The notes under the pieces: generated by a model
What the model was told of the DNA's origin: nothing
Databases searched by the model: none
Seen by the model: only the letters and a program-made list of their open reading frames with translations
Assembly: GCF_900103365.1 (NCBI RefSeq)
Contig: NZ_LT629703.1
Location: forward strand, 62,001 to 126,000
Direction: 5' to 3'
DNA: 64,000 bases
Source: Afipia sp. GAS231
GTDB taxonomy: Bacteria; Pseudomonadota; Alphaproteobacteria; Rhizobiales; Xanthobacteraceae
Program-made: the position numbers and the translations under genes
Part shown: piece after piece, positions 1 to 7,608 of the stretch
How the letters are laid out: every line of letters starts with the position of its first letter
Numbering within the stretch: the first letter of the stretch is position 1

Positions 1-677
1 CAGGGCACGCGGTCGAACGGGCGCAACGCGACGGTGACTCCCAACACGAACAATGCGGTCGGCGCCGCGGCGTTCTGCAGGAACTGCAGCGTCTTGTCGA
101 TCGCGACCGGCAATTCAAGGTGCAGCGCTGCCGCCAGCGCGCCGGCGGCAGCCGACATGATCAACGGGTTGAGCACGATCTGCCGCGCCGCCACGCCGAT
201 CGCGTGCCACGGCGACGGATGATCGCGGTCGGTGAGCGCAATCAGCAGCGGCACGATCGAAAACAGGAAGATGCTGTCGCAGCAGAAGATCAGCGCGGTG
301 GGCGCCGCCGCCTTGGCGCCGAGCACCGCGAGCGCGAGACCCGGTCCCATATAACCGATATTGCCGTAGGCGCCGGCAAGCCCCGCCATCGTGGCCTTGC
401 GCAGCGAGAGCTCGCCGACAACCCGGCCTGTCACCATGGCCAGCATGAACGCTGTCACGGTGCCGAGCGTGGTCGCAATCAGGAACGGCGGGTTGTTCAA
501 TTCCGAAAACGGCGTCTTCGACATGATGCCAAACAGCAATGCCGGCAGCGAGACATACAGCAGGAAGAAATTCATCCAGGCGAGGCCCGCTTCCGGCAAC
601 CCCTTACCTTTGCCGCAAGCGAATCCAATGAAGATCAGGCCGAAATAGGGAATCGCAAGGTTGAGGATATCGGCCAT
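1..677 (-). CDS. AEC-family (auxin efflux carrier-like) transporter, 3' part cut by window edge
   Basis: The minus-strand frame opens with ATG at 677 (MADILNLAIPYFGLIFIGF) and stays open to base 1, so only the first 225 residues are present. They form a run of hydrophobic helices with the AEC-type layout: an N-terminal helix pair, a small-residue stretch near GAYGNIGYMGPGLAL, and a charged loop near ALTDRDHPSPW. AEC proteins are inner-membrane exporters of small organic acids or related metabolites; the substrate cannot be read here. It is divergent from hspQ across about 120 bp that should carry both promoters. Confidence 0.85.
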   Translation of the reverse strand, partial: MADILNLAIPYFGLIFIGFACGKGKGLPEAGLAWMNFFLLYVSLPALLFGIMSKTPFSELNNPPFLIATTLGTVTAFMLAMVTGRVVGELSLRKATMAGLAGAYGNIGYMGPGLALAVLGAKAAAPTALIFCCDSIFLFSIVPLLIALTDRDHPSPWHAIGVAARQIVLNPLIMSAAAGALAAALHLELPVAIDKTLQFLQNAAAPTALFVLGVTVALRPFDRVP

Positions 678-800
678 CGCGTAAACGTCTTTTCGTCAGT
701 CATTCCGGGACCATGGCGCCGGGTCTGGCCACCATGCGTGAGGGTTAAATCGTCCTTTTGCCCCTAGCATCGGCCACAATCATGGTCTATTCGACGAGAC

Positions 801-1133
801 ATGATTAAAGCGCGCACCGCCAAATTTCAGATCGGGCAGATCGTCCGCCACCGGGTGTTTTCGTTCCGGGGCGTGATTTTCGACATCGATCCGGAATTCA
901 ACAATACCGAGGAATGGTGGTTGTCGATCCCGGAGGAGGTTCGGCCCCACAAGGACCAGCCGTTCTATCACCTGCTCGCCGAGAATTCGGAGTCCGAATA
1001 CGTCGCCTATGTCTCCGAGCAGAATTTGCTGCCCGACGATTCCGGCGAACCGATCCGTCATTCGCAGGTCGCCGAGATTTTCGTGAAGGACAAATCGGGC
1101 GGCTACCGCCCGCGCAATCCGTCGCTCAACTGA
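801..1133 (+). CDS. hspQ: Heat shock protein HspQ (YccV-like hemimethylated-DNA-binding family)
   Basis: The 110-residue protein matches the YccV/HspQ domain over nearly its whole length: FQIGQIVRHRVFSFRGVIFDIDPEF at the start, an aromatic EEWW and a QPFYHLL core, then YVAYVSEQNLL. In E. coli HspQ acts as a specificity factor for Lon and was earlier reported to bind hemimethylated oriC. The ATG at 801 is the only sensible start. It is a single gene closed by a bidirectional hairpin terminator about 50 bp downstream. Confidence 0.9.
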   Translation: MIKARTAKFQIGQIVRHRVFSFRGVIFDIDPEFNNTEEWWLSIPEEVRPHKDQPFYHLLAENSESEYVAYVSEQNLLPDDSGEPIRHSQVAEIFVKDKSGGYRPRNPSLN

Positions 1134-1178
1134 GTCCGGCCAATCGATCGTTCGGCAAAACCAACATTCGGCTCAACT

Positions 1179-1206
1179 AAAAAGGCGCCCACCCGGGCGC
1201 CTTTTT
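1179..1206. terminator. Bidirectional Rho-independent terminator
   Basis: Five A residues precede a perfect 7-bp stem (GGCGCCC at 1184-1190 and GGGCGCC at 1195-1201) with a 4-nt loop, followed by five T residues. It sits between the convergent hspQ and IalB-like genes, so it can stop both. Confidence 0.85.
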
Positions 1207-1225
1207 GTTTGTCTCGCGACCAGCG

Positions 1226-2056
1226 TTACTTCGATGCCGGATTTGCAGGAGCCCCACCCGCGGGCGTGTTGGCTTCCAGCTTCTTGCGCGCTTCTTCAGC
1301 CCGCTTCTGCAGTTCTTCCTGCAGCTTCTTCTGGTTTTCCTCGAACACCTTCGGATCGGTCGGCGGGCCGTCATAGGCCTTGGCGAATTCGCCGGCCAGC
1401 GGCAGCGGCAGCGTCAGCGGTGCGCCGTTGGAATTGATCGCCTGGACCACGAGGGTCTGGCCCTTCTTCAGGTTGGCGATCAGCTCGGGCGTTGCTTCAT
1501 AGTCGGACATGCAACCGTTCTGGAAGCAGATCACGTAGGGGCTCTGCTGCGGCGCGTTGGCGTCGACGATGATCCGGGTTCCGTGCACGAGCTGCATGCC
1601 AAGCGGCAGCGTCACGCGCAGGATCTTCTTCGGCTCGCCTTCGGGCTCGATGATGACGGCGGCAATGACCGGCTGGCCGGACTCGATGCGACCGTCCTTG
1701 CCGGTAAAGCAAACCTGCTTGGCGCCGGCATCCTGCCCCTTCAGGCAGAACTTGGTCCAGGGCGCATAAATCAGCTGAACCTGCTGGTCCGCAGGCTGTG
1801 CACCAGCGGCAGGCGCGCCAGCGGCCGGCGGCGGCGCCTGTTGGGCGGCCGGCGCAGGTGCCGGAGCGGGCGCCTTGGGAGCGGCTTTCGGGGCGGCCTT
1901 GGCTTTGGGAGCCGCCGTGGGCGCGCCAGGCGCGGGGGCCGGCGTCTGGGCCTGCACGGCGGAAGCGACCAGCGTCGCGGACAGTGCCGTCGCCGCCAAC
2001 AAGGCGAAAACCCGCCCATGCGGCCGAACCGACGCGGCCAAGATACGGAAATTCAT
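1226..2056 (-). CDS. IalB-family (invasion-associated locus B) secreted protein with Pro/Ala-rich linker
   Basis: 276 residues. I chose ATG 2056 over the longer open frame (to 2230) because AAAGGG lies 8 nt upstream and a signal peptide starts there (helix about 15-33, cleavage near residue 36, VQA/QTP). Residues 37-90 are a Pro/Ala/Lys linker, probably spanning the periplasm or peptidoglycan. Residues 94-225 form the IalB-type beta domain with four cysteines (104, 116, 177, 182) that could form two disulfides. Residues 232-262 are a charged helix, perhaps a coiled coil. IalB proteins are periplasmic or envelope proteins of unclear biochemical role that are widespread in Rhizobiales. Confidence 0.85.
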   Translation of the reverse strand: MNFRILAASVRPHGRVFALLAATALSATLVASAVQAQTPAPAPGAPTAAPKAKAAPKAAPKAPAPAPAPAAQQAPPPAAGAPAAGAQPADQQVQLIYAPWTKFCLKGQDAGAKQVCFTGKDGRIESGQPVIAAVIIEPEGEPKKILRVTLPLGMQLVHGTRIIVDANAPQQSPYVICFQNGCMSDYEATPELIANLKKGQTLVVQAINSNGAPLTLPLPLAGEFAKAYDGPPTDPKVFEENQKKLQEELQKRAEEARKKLEANTPAGGAPANPASK

Positions 2057-2311
2057 TGCGGAAAACCCTTTCTGAACGGGAGCGCCCGAAACCGCACAGG
2101 CACCGACACCTAGCCGTTTGGGCGGCTGTCTCCTAGTCAATTGAGGCGGATACGTGACAGGCCCTGCCGCCGTCGCCAATTGCACGCCTTCAATACAGCG
2201 ACCGACGAAAAGATCAATGCCGACAGGCATCTTTGGTGTCCGTCACGGCGGACGCCGGCGCTATGGTAAAGCTTGACTGTGTGCATTTCCGAATCATATC
2301 CGCGCGTGGCG

Positions 2312-4144
2312 ATGATCGACTTTCGACCGATCCACTCAGCTTTTGCGGCCAGCGTAGCGCTGGTGTTCGTGCTGTCGCCGATCGCCGCCGTCCCCGCGGC
2401 GCGGGCTGCCGAAGCTTTCGGCATCGCCATGCACGGCACGCCGGCCCTGCCAGCGGATTTCACGCATATGCCCTACGCCAATCCCGATGCGCCGAAGGGC
2501 GGGCGGCTGGTCTGGGGCCTGCCGGGCACCTTCGACAGCCTCAACCCGCTGATCGTCCGCGGTCTCGCGCTTCAACAGATCCGGGGCTTTGTAGTCGAGA
2601 GCCTGATGGCGCGCGGCAACGACGAAGCCTTCACGCTCTACGGCCTGCTGGCCAACAGCGTCGAGACCGACGATGCGCGAAGCTATGTCACGTTCCATCT
2701 CGACCCCCGCGCACGTTTCTCGGATGGCAAGCCCGTTACGGCCGATGACGTGCTGTTTTCATGGGCGCTGCTGCGCGACAAGGGCCGCCCCAACCACCGC
2801 CAGTATTATTCCAAGGTGACCAAGGCCGAAGCGACGGATCCGCTCACGGTGCGGTTCGAGCTCGGCGGCGCCAATGACCGCGAACTGCCGCTGATCCTCG
2901 GCCTGATGCCGGTATTGCCAAAGCACGCCATCGATCCCGCCACCTTCGAAGAGACCACGATGACAGGACCGGTCGGCTCCGGCCCCTACCGCGTCAGCGC
3001 GGTCAGACCCGGCGCGAGCGTCACATTCACGCGCAACCCCGACTATTGGGGCCGCGACCTGCCGGTCAATCGGGGCCTGTGGAATTTCGACGAGATCAGG
3101 TTCGATTTCTATCGCGAGTCCAACGGCCAGTTCGAGGCGTTCAAGCGCGGGCTATATGATTTTCGCGTCGAAACCGAGCCGCTGCGCTGGCACGAGGGCT
3201 ATGATTTTCCCGCGGCCCGCACCGGAGATTTGGTCCGCGACACCATCAAGACCGGCATGCCGCAGCCATCGGAATTCCTGGTGTTCAACACGCGGCGTCC
3301 GGTGTTTTCAGACATCCGGGTGCGGCAGGCACTGACCCTGCTGTTCGATTTCGAGTGGATCAACCGCAATTACTTCTTCGGCCTCTATACGCGTTCGGCC
3401 GGCTTCTTTGCCGGTTCGGAACTATCCGCCTATGGCCGCAGCCCCGACGAACGCGAGCGTGAACTTCTCAAGCCGTTCGCCTCGCACATCCAGCCTGACA
3501 TTCTCGACGGCAGCTACCGCCTGCCCGTCACCGACGGCTCGGGCCGCGATCGCACGACCCTGCGCAGCGCGCTCAACCTGCTGTCGAAAGCCGGCTACGA
3601 TCTCGACGGCACCGTGCTGCGCCAGCGTTCGACCAAAGCGCCTCTTACGTTCGAGATCCTGGTCACCACCCGCGATCAGGAACGCATCGCGCTGGCCTAC
3701 ACCCGCGACCTCAAGCGCGCCGGCATCGAGGCCGGCGTGCGCGCGGTCGATCCGGTTCAATTCGACCAGCGCCGGCTCGGCTACGAGTTCGACATGCTGC
3801 AGAACCGCTGGGACCAGTCGCTGTCGCCCGGCAACGAGCAATCGTTCTATTGGGGCAGCCAGGCTGCCGACATACCGGGCACGCGAAACTACATGGGCGC
3901 AAAGGAGCCGGCCATCGACGCCCTGATCGCTGCCCTTCTCGAGGCGCGCGAACGGCCGGCCTTCATCTCTGCGGTGCGGGCGCTGGACCGGACCTTGATG
4001 TCGGGCTTCTACGCTATCCCGCTGTTTAACGCCGGTGAGCAATGGATCGCGCGATGGAATCGGATAGAAAGACCTGAGAAGACTGCTTTGACCGGCTATC
4101 TGCCGGAAACCTGGTGGCAGAAGCCCGACCCGCAACCGAAATGA
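2312..4144 (+). CDS. Periplasmic solute-binding protein, family 5 (YejA-like oligopeptide/microcin ABC uptake)
   Basis: 610 residues from ATG 2312 (GTG 2306 and TTG 2273 are in frame, but none has a clear Shine-Dalgarno). A signal peptide ends near ARAAEAFG (about residue 33). The family 5 fold is evident: PDAPKGGRL and TFDSLNPL near the mature N-terminus, the FSDGKPVTADDVLFSWALL signature, GPVGSGPYRV, and RNPDYWGRDLP. YejA-like lengths are around 600. No permease or ATPase genes lie nearby, so it is an orphan receptor or works with a remote transporter. It is followed 18 nt later by the acyl-CoA-synthetase-like gene and may be co-transcribed with it. Confidence 0.9.
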   Translation: MIDFRPIHSAFAASVALVFVLSPIAAVPAARAAEAFGIAMHGTPALPADFTHMPYANPDAPKGGRLVWGLPGTFDSLNPLIVRGLALQQIRGFVVESLMARGNDEAFTLYGLLANSVETDDARSYVTFHLDPRARFSDGKPVTADDVLFSWALLRDKGRPNHRQYYSKVTKAEATDPLTVRFELGGANDRELPLILGLMPVLPKHAIDPATFEETTMTGPVGSGPYRVSAVRPGASVTFTRNPDYWGRDLPVNRGLWNFDEIRFDFYRESNGQFEAFKRGLYDFRVETEPLRWHEGYDFPAARTGDLVRDTIKTGMPQPSEFLVFNTRRPVFSDIRVRQALTLLFDFEWINRNYFFGLYTRSAGFFAGSELSAYGRSPDERERELLKPFASHIQPDILDGSYRLPVTDGSGRDRTTLRSALNLLSKAGYDLDGTVLRQRSTKAPLTFEILVTTRDQERIALAYTRDLKRAGIEAGVRAVDPVQFDQRRLGYEFDMLQNRWDQSLSPGNEQSFYWGSQAADIPGTRNYMGAKEPAIDALIAALLEARERPAFISAVRALDRTLMSGFYAIPLFNAGEQWIARWNRIERPEKTALTGYLPETWWQKPDPQPK

Positions 4145-4162
4145 TTGCATTGAAGTGACGCC

Positions 4163-5668
4163 GTGACCCAGCCCACCGCTTCGCCAACCCTCGATACGCT
4201 GTTCAAGCGCGTTCTGTCGCGGCAGCCGCACGCGCTCGCGCTGGTGGACCCGGCCAACAAGCCGCGCATCACCGGCGAAGCGCCGAGGCGTCTTACCTTT
4301 GCGCAGGCCGACCGGATGATCTCGGCGCTGGCGGCCCATTTCATCGAATCCGGTCTGCCGGCGAATTCCGTGATCGCGGTCCAATTGCCGAACACGGTCG
4401 AGTTCGCCCTCACCGTGCTCGCCGCCTATCGCGCCGGCCTCGTGGTCGCGGTGTTGCCGCTGCTGTGGCGGCAAGCGGAACTGACCATGGCGCTCAATCG
4501 CACCGCGGCCCGCGCCATCGTCACGTCAAGCCGGGTCGACGGTATCCTCTACTCGGATCTCGCCATGAACGCCGCGGCGGAGGCGTTCTCGATCCGTCAT
4601 GTCTGCGGCTTCGGCACCGATCTGCCCGAGGGCATGTTCTCGCTCGACGATGCGATGACCCGACAATCCACCACCACGCGCGCCGTGATCCAGGACGGGC
4701 GCAAGGCCGCGCTGATCAGTTTCGACGTGACCGCCGACGGCTTCCGTCCGGTGCCGCGCGCGCATCTCAGCCTGATCGCGGGCGGCCTTGCGATGTCGCT
4801 CGAAAGCGACGTGGCGCAGGGCGCCACCGTGCTGTCGGCATTCGCGCCGATGTCGTTTGCCGGCCTCGCCTCCTCGCTGGTGGTGTGGCTGCTGTCAGGC
4901 GGAACGCTGGTGCTGCATCACCCGTTCGACGAGGCCGTGCTGGAGCAGGAAATCAACGAGCATGCCTGCGACACCCTGATCGTGCCGGCGCAACTGGCGT
5001 TGCGGCTGGACGAACTTGATCTCGCCGCGCGGATGCCGAGCCTGCGCAATGTCATCGGGCTGTGGCGCGCCCCCGAACAGGTCGCCTCCAGCGCGAACTG
5101 GGCCGCGCAACAGGCCACGCTGACCGACATCTATCTGTTCGGCGAGGCCGGGTTGTTCGGCGCACGCCGGATCGCCGAGGACGGTTCACCCGCCCGGATC
5201 AAGCCCGGCCCGCACGGCGCGCCGCGCGAACTGCCGGGTACCTCGATTGCGGGCGAGATCCTGCTGACGCCGCGGGGAACACTCGGATTGCGCGGTCCGA
5301 TGGTGCCGGTCGCAGCCTATGCACCGCCACCTCCGCCAAGCGACTCGCTGATTGCACCGCCGCCGCGCGATTTCGTCGACACCGACTATGCCGCGCGGCT
5401 CGACCGCGCGACCGGCGCGATCAACATCACCGCCCCCCCCTCGGGCATCATGGCCGTCGGCGGCTACCGCTTCCTCGCGCAGGACCTGCAGGAGTGGGCC
5501 CGACGGCTTGGACAAGGCGCGCTGCTGACCGCGCTTCCCGACCGCCTCAGCGGCCACCGGCTTGCCGGCCGCGCCCACGACAATGGCCGCGCCCGCGACG
5601 CGTTGGCGGAACTCGGCCTTAACCCATTGATGGTCGAAGCATTTCGCGATCGTAGCAACTCGGCATGA
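4163..5668 (+). CDS. Degenerate class I acyl-CoA synthetase-like (AMP-binding fold) protein
   Basis: 501 residues from GTG 4163. The overall AMP-binding layout is visible: LTFAQADRMISALAAHF, VIAVQLPNTVEFALTVLAAYRAG, the middle beta/alpha domain, and a shortened C-terminal subdomain. Catalytic motifs are eroded. The Ser/Thr/Gly-rich P-loop is replaced by ISFDVTADGFRPVPRAH (about 185-201). The usual YGxTE is FGEAG (about 326-330). The TGD element is TDY (about 407-409). The protein ends without the terminal PRT-x-SGK lysine motif. A non-catalytic or altered role is inferred. It follows the solute-binding protein closely and precedes a degenerate receiver/GGDEF gene. Confidence 0.8.
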   Translation: MTQPTASPTLDTLFKRVLSRQPHALALVDPANKPRITGEAPRRLTFAQADRMISALAAHFIESGLPANSVIAVQLPNTVEFALTVLAAYRAGLVVAVLPLLWRQAELTMALNRTAARAIVTSSRVDGILYSDLAMNAAAEAFSIRHVCGFGTDLPEGMFSLDDAMTRQSTTTRAVIQDGRKAALISFDVTADGFRPVPRAHLSLIAGGLAMSLESDVAQGATVLSAFAPMSFAGLASSLVVWLLSGGTLVLHHPFDEAVLEQEINEHACDTLIVPAQLALRLDELDLAARMPSLRNVIGLWRAPEQVASSANWAAQQATLTDIYLFGEAGLFGARRIAEDGSPARIKPGPHGAPRELPGTSIAGEILLTPRGTLGLRGPMVPVAAYAPPPPPSDSLIAPPPRDFVDTDYAARLDRATGAINITAPPSGIMAVGGYRFLAQDLQEWARRLGQGALLTALPDRLSGHRLAGRAHDNGRARDALAELGLNPLMVEAFRDRSNSA

Positions 5669-5748
5669 GGCCCCGAAAGGGCACCTGTTGACGCGCCATT
5701 AAGCCCGGCAAACTAGGATCGCGTTCCACGCGTCATCCGAGTTGTCAA

Positions 5749-6975
5749 ATGTCCCAGCAAGGCCCGATCCTCGTCGTATCGACCGCACCGCGGCCGTCGT
5801 TTGCCGACGCGCTCGACGTCGCCAGGCTGTTTCCGGTCATCGAGGCCGAATGGGCGGACGCCGCACGCGCGGTCGACCAGGTCCAGCCGGCCGCGGTTGT
5901 AACCGATTGCTCAGGAATCGATGAGACAGGTTTCGCGGCGTTGGCGACACGCGTCGCCGCGCGCCAGCCCTATCTGCCCCTGATCGCGATCGATCCGCAG
6001 ATGGCGCTTCCAGACAACGCCATTCCGTTCTTTCAAATCCAGGGGCACTCCGATCGCCTGATCGTGCGTTTGCGCGCGGCGCTGCGGGTCCGCGCATTGC
6101 ATGCCACCGTCATGCGCCGGCAGGAGCCGGCGGTGCCGATCACCTTGTCAAATATCGATCTCGCGCGCGAGGCAACGGTGCTGCTGATCGGGCGCGGCGA
6201 CGCCTATCCCGCGCTGTCCGTCACGCTCGGCGAACGCACCGGCGTCGTCGGCGCCCTCTCGATCGAAGCCGCGGCCAACCATCTCAACGTCAGGGACATC
6301 GACGGCATCGTGCTCGGTGAAGGTTTTAGCCCGCGCGTCGTCGACGCCTTCCTGACCGTATTGGCCGAGGACGCCCGCTTCCGCCATCTGCCTGTCGTCG
6401 TGACCTCAGGCGATCTGGCGCCGTCCTATGATCTGCCGAACCTGGAGATCGTCTCCGGCGACGCATCACAGGTGGCGGCGGCGGTGTTGCCGTTGATCCG
6501 CCAGCACGCTTTCGAAGCCGGCTTGAGCCGCACGCTGAAGTCGATCGACGCCGACGGCCTCATCGATATCAGGACCGGCCTTTTGACATCCGCCGCGTTC
6601 GACCGCGATTTCGCCAGCGCCATCTATCAGACGCAGCAACGGGGCGGCGGATTATCCGTGGCGCGTTTTGGTTTCGATCCCGCGCATCCCCGCGCCCAGG
6701 TCGACGGCGCGCGGATTATCAGCCGCCTGATGCGGCAGATGGATTTTGGCGCCCTCGGAGAAGACGGATCGGTCGTCGTCGCCTTTGCCGAGACCGATCT
6801 GCGAACGGCGCACGCCATCGCACGGCGGCTGTCGAGCGTGATGCGCCACACCAGCCACGGCCCGCGTGACACGCGATCGGAACCCGAGGTGACGGTCGCG
6901 ACCCTGCTTTCGAATGATTCGGCGAAGTCGCTGCTGTCGCGACTTCAGCAAGACGCGCAACGCGCCGCCTCGTAA
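5749..6975 (+). CDS. PleD-like protein with two receiver-like domains and a degenerate GGDEF domain
   Basis: 408 residues. Residues 5-115 and 140-255 look like tandem receiver (CheY-like) folds: strands ILVVSTA, AAVVTDC and LPLIAID, then VLLIGRG, IDGIVLGEG and LPVVVTSGD. The C-terminal part from DGLIDIRTGLLTSAAFDRDF (about 269-288) matches the start of a GGDEF domain. Where GG(D/E)EF should be there is LGEDGSV (about 336-342), so diguanylate cyclase activity is unlikely. An effector-binding or scaffold role is inference. Start ATG 5749 follows an 80-bp spacer after the preceding gene. Confidence 0.75.
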   Translation: MSQQGPILVVSTAPRPSFADALDVARLFPVIEAEWADAARAVDQVQPAAVVTDCSGIDETGFAALATRVAARQPYLPLIAIDPQMALPDNAIPFFQIQGHSDRLIVRLRAALRVRALHATVMRRQEPAVPITLSNIDLAREATVLLIGRGDAYPALSVTLGERTGVVGALSIEAAANHLNVRDIDGIVLGEGFSPRVVDAFLTVLAEDARFRHLPVVVTSGDLAPSYDLPNLEIVSGDASQVAAAVLPLIRQHAFEAGLSRTLKSIDADGLIDIRTGLLTSAAFDRDFASAIYQTQQRGGGLSVARFGFDPAHPRAQVDGARIISRLMRQMDFGALGEDGSVVVAFAETDLRTAHAIARRLSSVMRHTSHGPRDTRSEPEVTVATLLSNDSAKSLLSRLQQDAQRAAS

Positions 6976-7050
6976 ATGTTCCGCGATATCTGACGGAACA
7001 ACCATGCATGTCCTGCATTGTAGAGCATCAATTCTACACTGGAGGACGAC

Positions 7051-7446
7051 ATGAAGAAAATTGCACTGATCACTGCGTCGCTGGCCTTGCTGGCAAGCCC
7101 GGTTCTCGCCGAGGAAGCCAAGACCGTCGGCACCGCGCCGGCGGAAGCGAAATTCTCGACGGTCGCGCCTAACGAGATGTTCTCGTCGAAGCTGAAGGGC
7201 CTGAACGTCTATAACCAGAAGGACGAGTCGGTCGGCGAAATCACGGATATCGCGATCAAGAACAACGCGGTTGACGCGCTGATCCTTTCGGTCGGCGGAT
7301 TTCTCGGCGTGGGCGAGCACTATGTTGCAGTCTCGCCGTCGTCGGTGAACGTGAGGCACGACGCCAAGAACGACAAGTGGTTGGCGTCGATGAACACCAC
7401 CAAGGAGGCGCTGAAGGCCGCGCCGGAATTTAAGTATCCGAAGTAA
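7051..7446 (+). CDS. Secreted PRC-barrel domain protein
   Basis: 131 residues with a clean signal peptide (MKKIALITASLALLASPVLA, cleavage after residue 20) and GGAGG 6 nt before the ATG. The mature part carries a PRC-barrel fold: MFSSKLKGLNVYNQKDESVGEITD, then VDALILSVGGFLGVGEHYVAVS. In other proteins the PRC barrel binds RNA, photosynthetic reaction centre or envelope components. Single-domain periplasmic versions are common in Rhizobiales and are often stress-linked; the specific function is unknown. Confidence 0.85.
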   Translation: MKKIALITASLALLASPVLAEEAKTVGTAPAEAKFSTVAPNEMFSSKLKGLNVYNQKDESVGEITDIAIKNNAVDALILSVGGFLGVGEHYVAVSPSSVNVRHDAKNDKWLASMNTTKEALKAAPEFKYPK

Positions 7447-7469
7447 GCAAATAACTTCGCCACGTGAGA

Positions 7470-7499
7470 ACGGCCGTCGGCGGTAACGCCGGCGGCCGT
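7470..7499 (+). terminator. Hairpin terminator after the PRC-barrel gene
   Basis: A GC-rich inverted repeat (ACGGCCGTCGGC paired with GCCGGCGGCCGT, one G-T wobble) closes on a short GGTAAC loop and is followed by TTGCGTTTGCTT. It lies 23 nt after the stop codon. The T-run is weak, so efficiency is uncertain. Confidence 0.55.
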
Positions 7500-7511
7500 T
7501 TGCGTTTGCTT

Positions 7512-7605
7512 CGTAGGGTGGGTTAGCCGAAGGCGTAACCCACCAACTTCGTGCGGCGTGGTTGACACCGCGGTGGGTTACGGCTTCGCCTAACCCACCC
7601 TACGA
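7512..7605. repeat. Long palindromic repeat, GTAGGGTGGGTTAGC family
   Basis: Two 33-bp arms (7512-7544 and 7573-7605) form a near-perfect inverted repeat starting CGTAGGGTGGGTTAGC and ending GCTAACCCACCCTACG in structure, with a 28-nt centre. Only the inner GCC/GGC triplets are exchanged. It lies between the convergent PRC-barrel gene and mfd. From memory this motif is dispersed in many copies in Bradyrhizobium genomes. Confidence 0.85.
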
Positions 7606-7608
7606 ATC

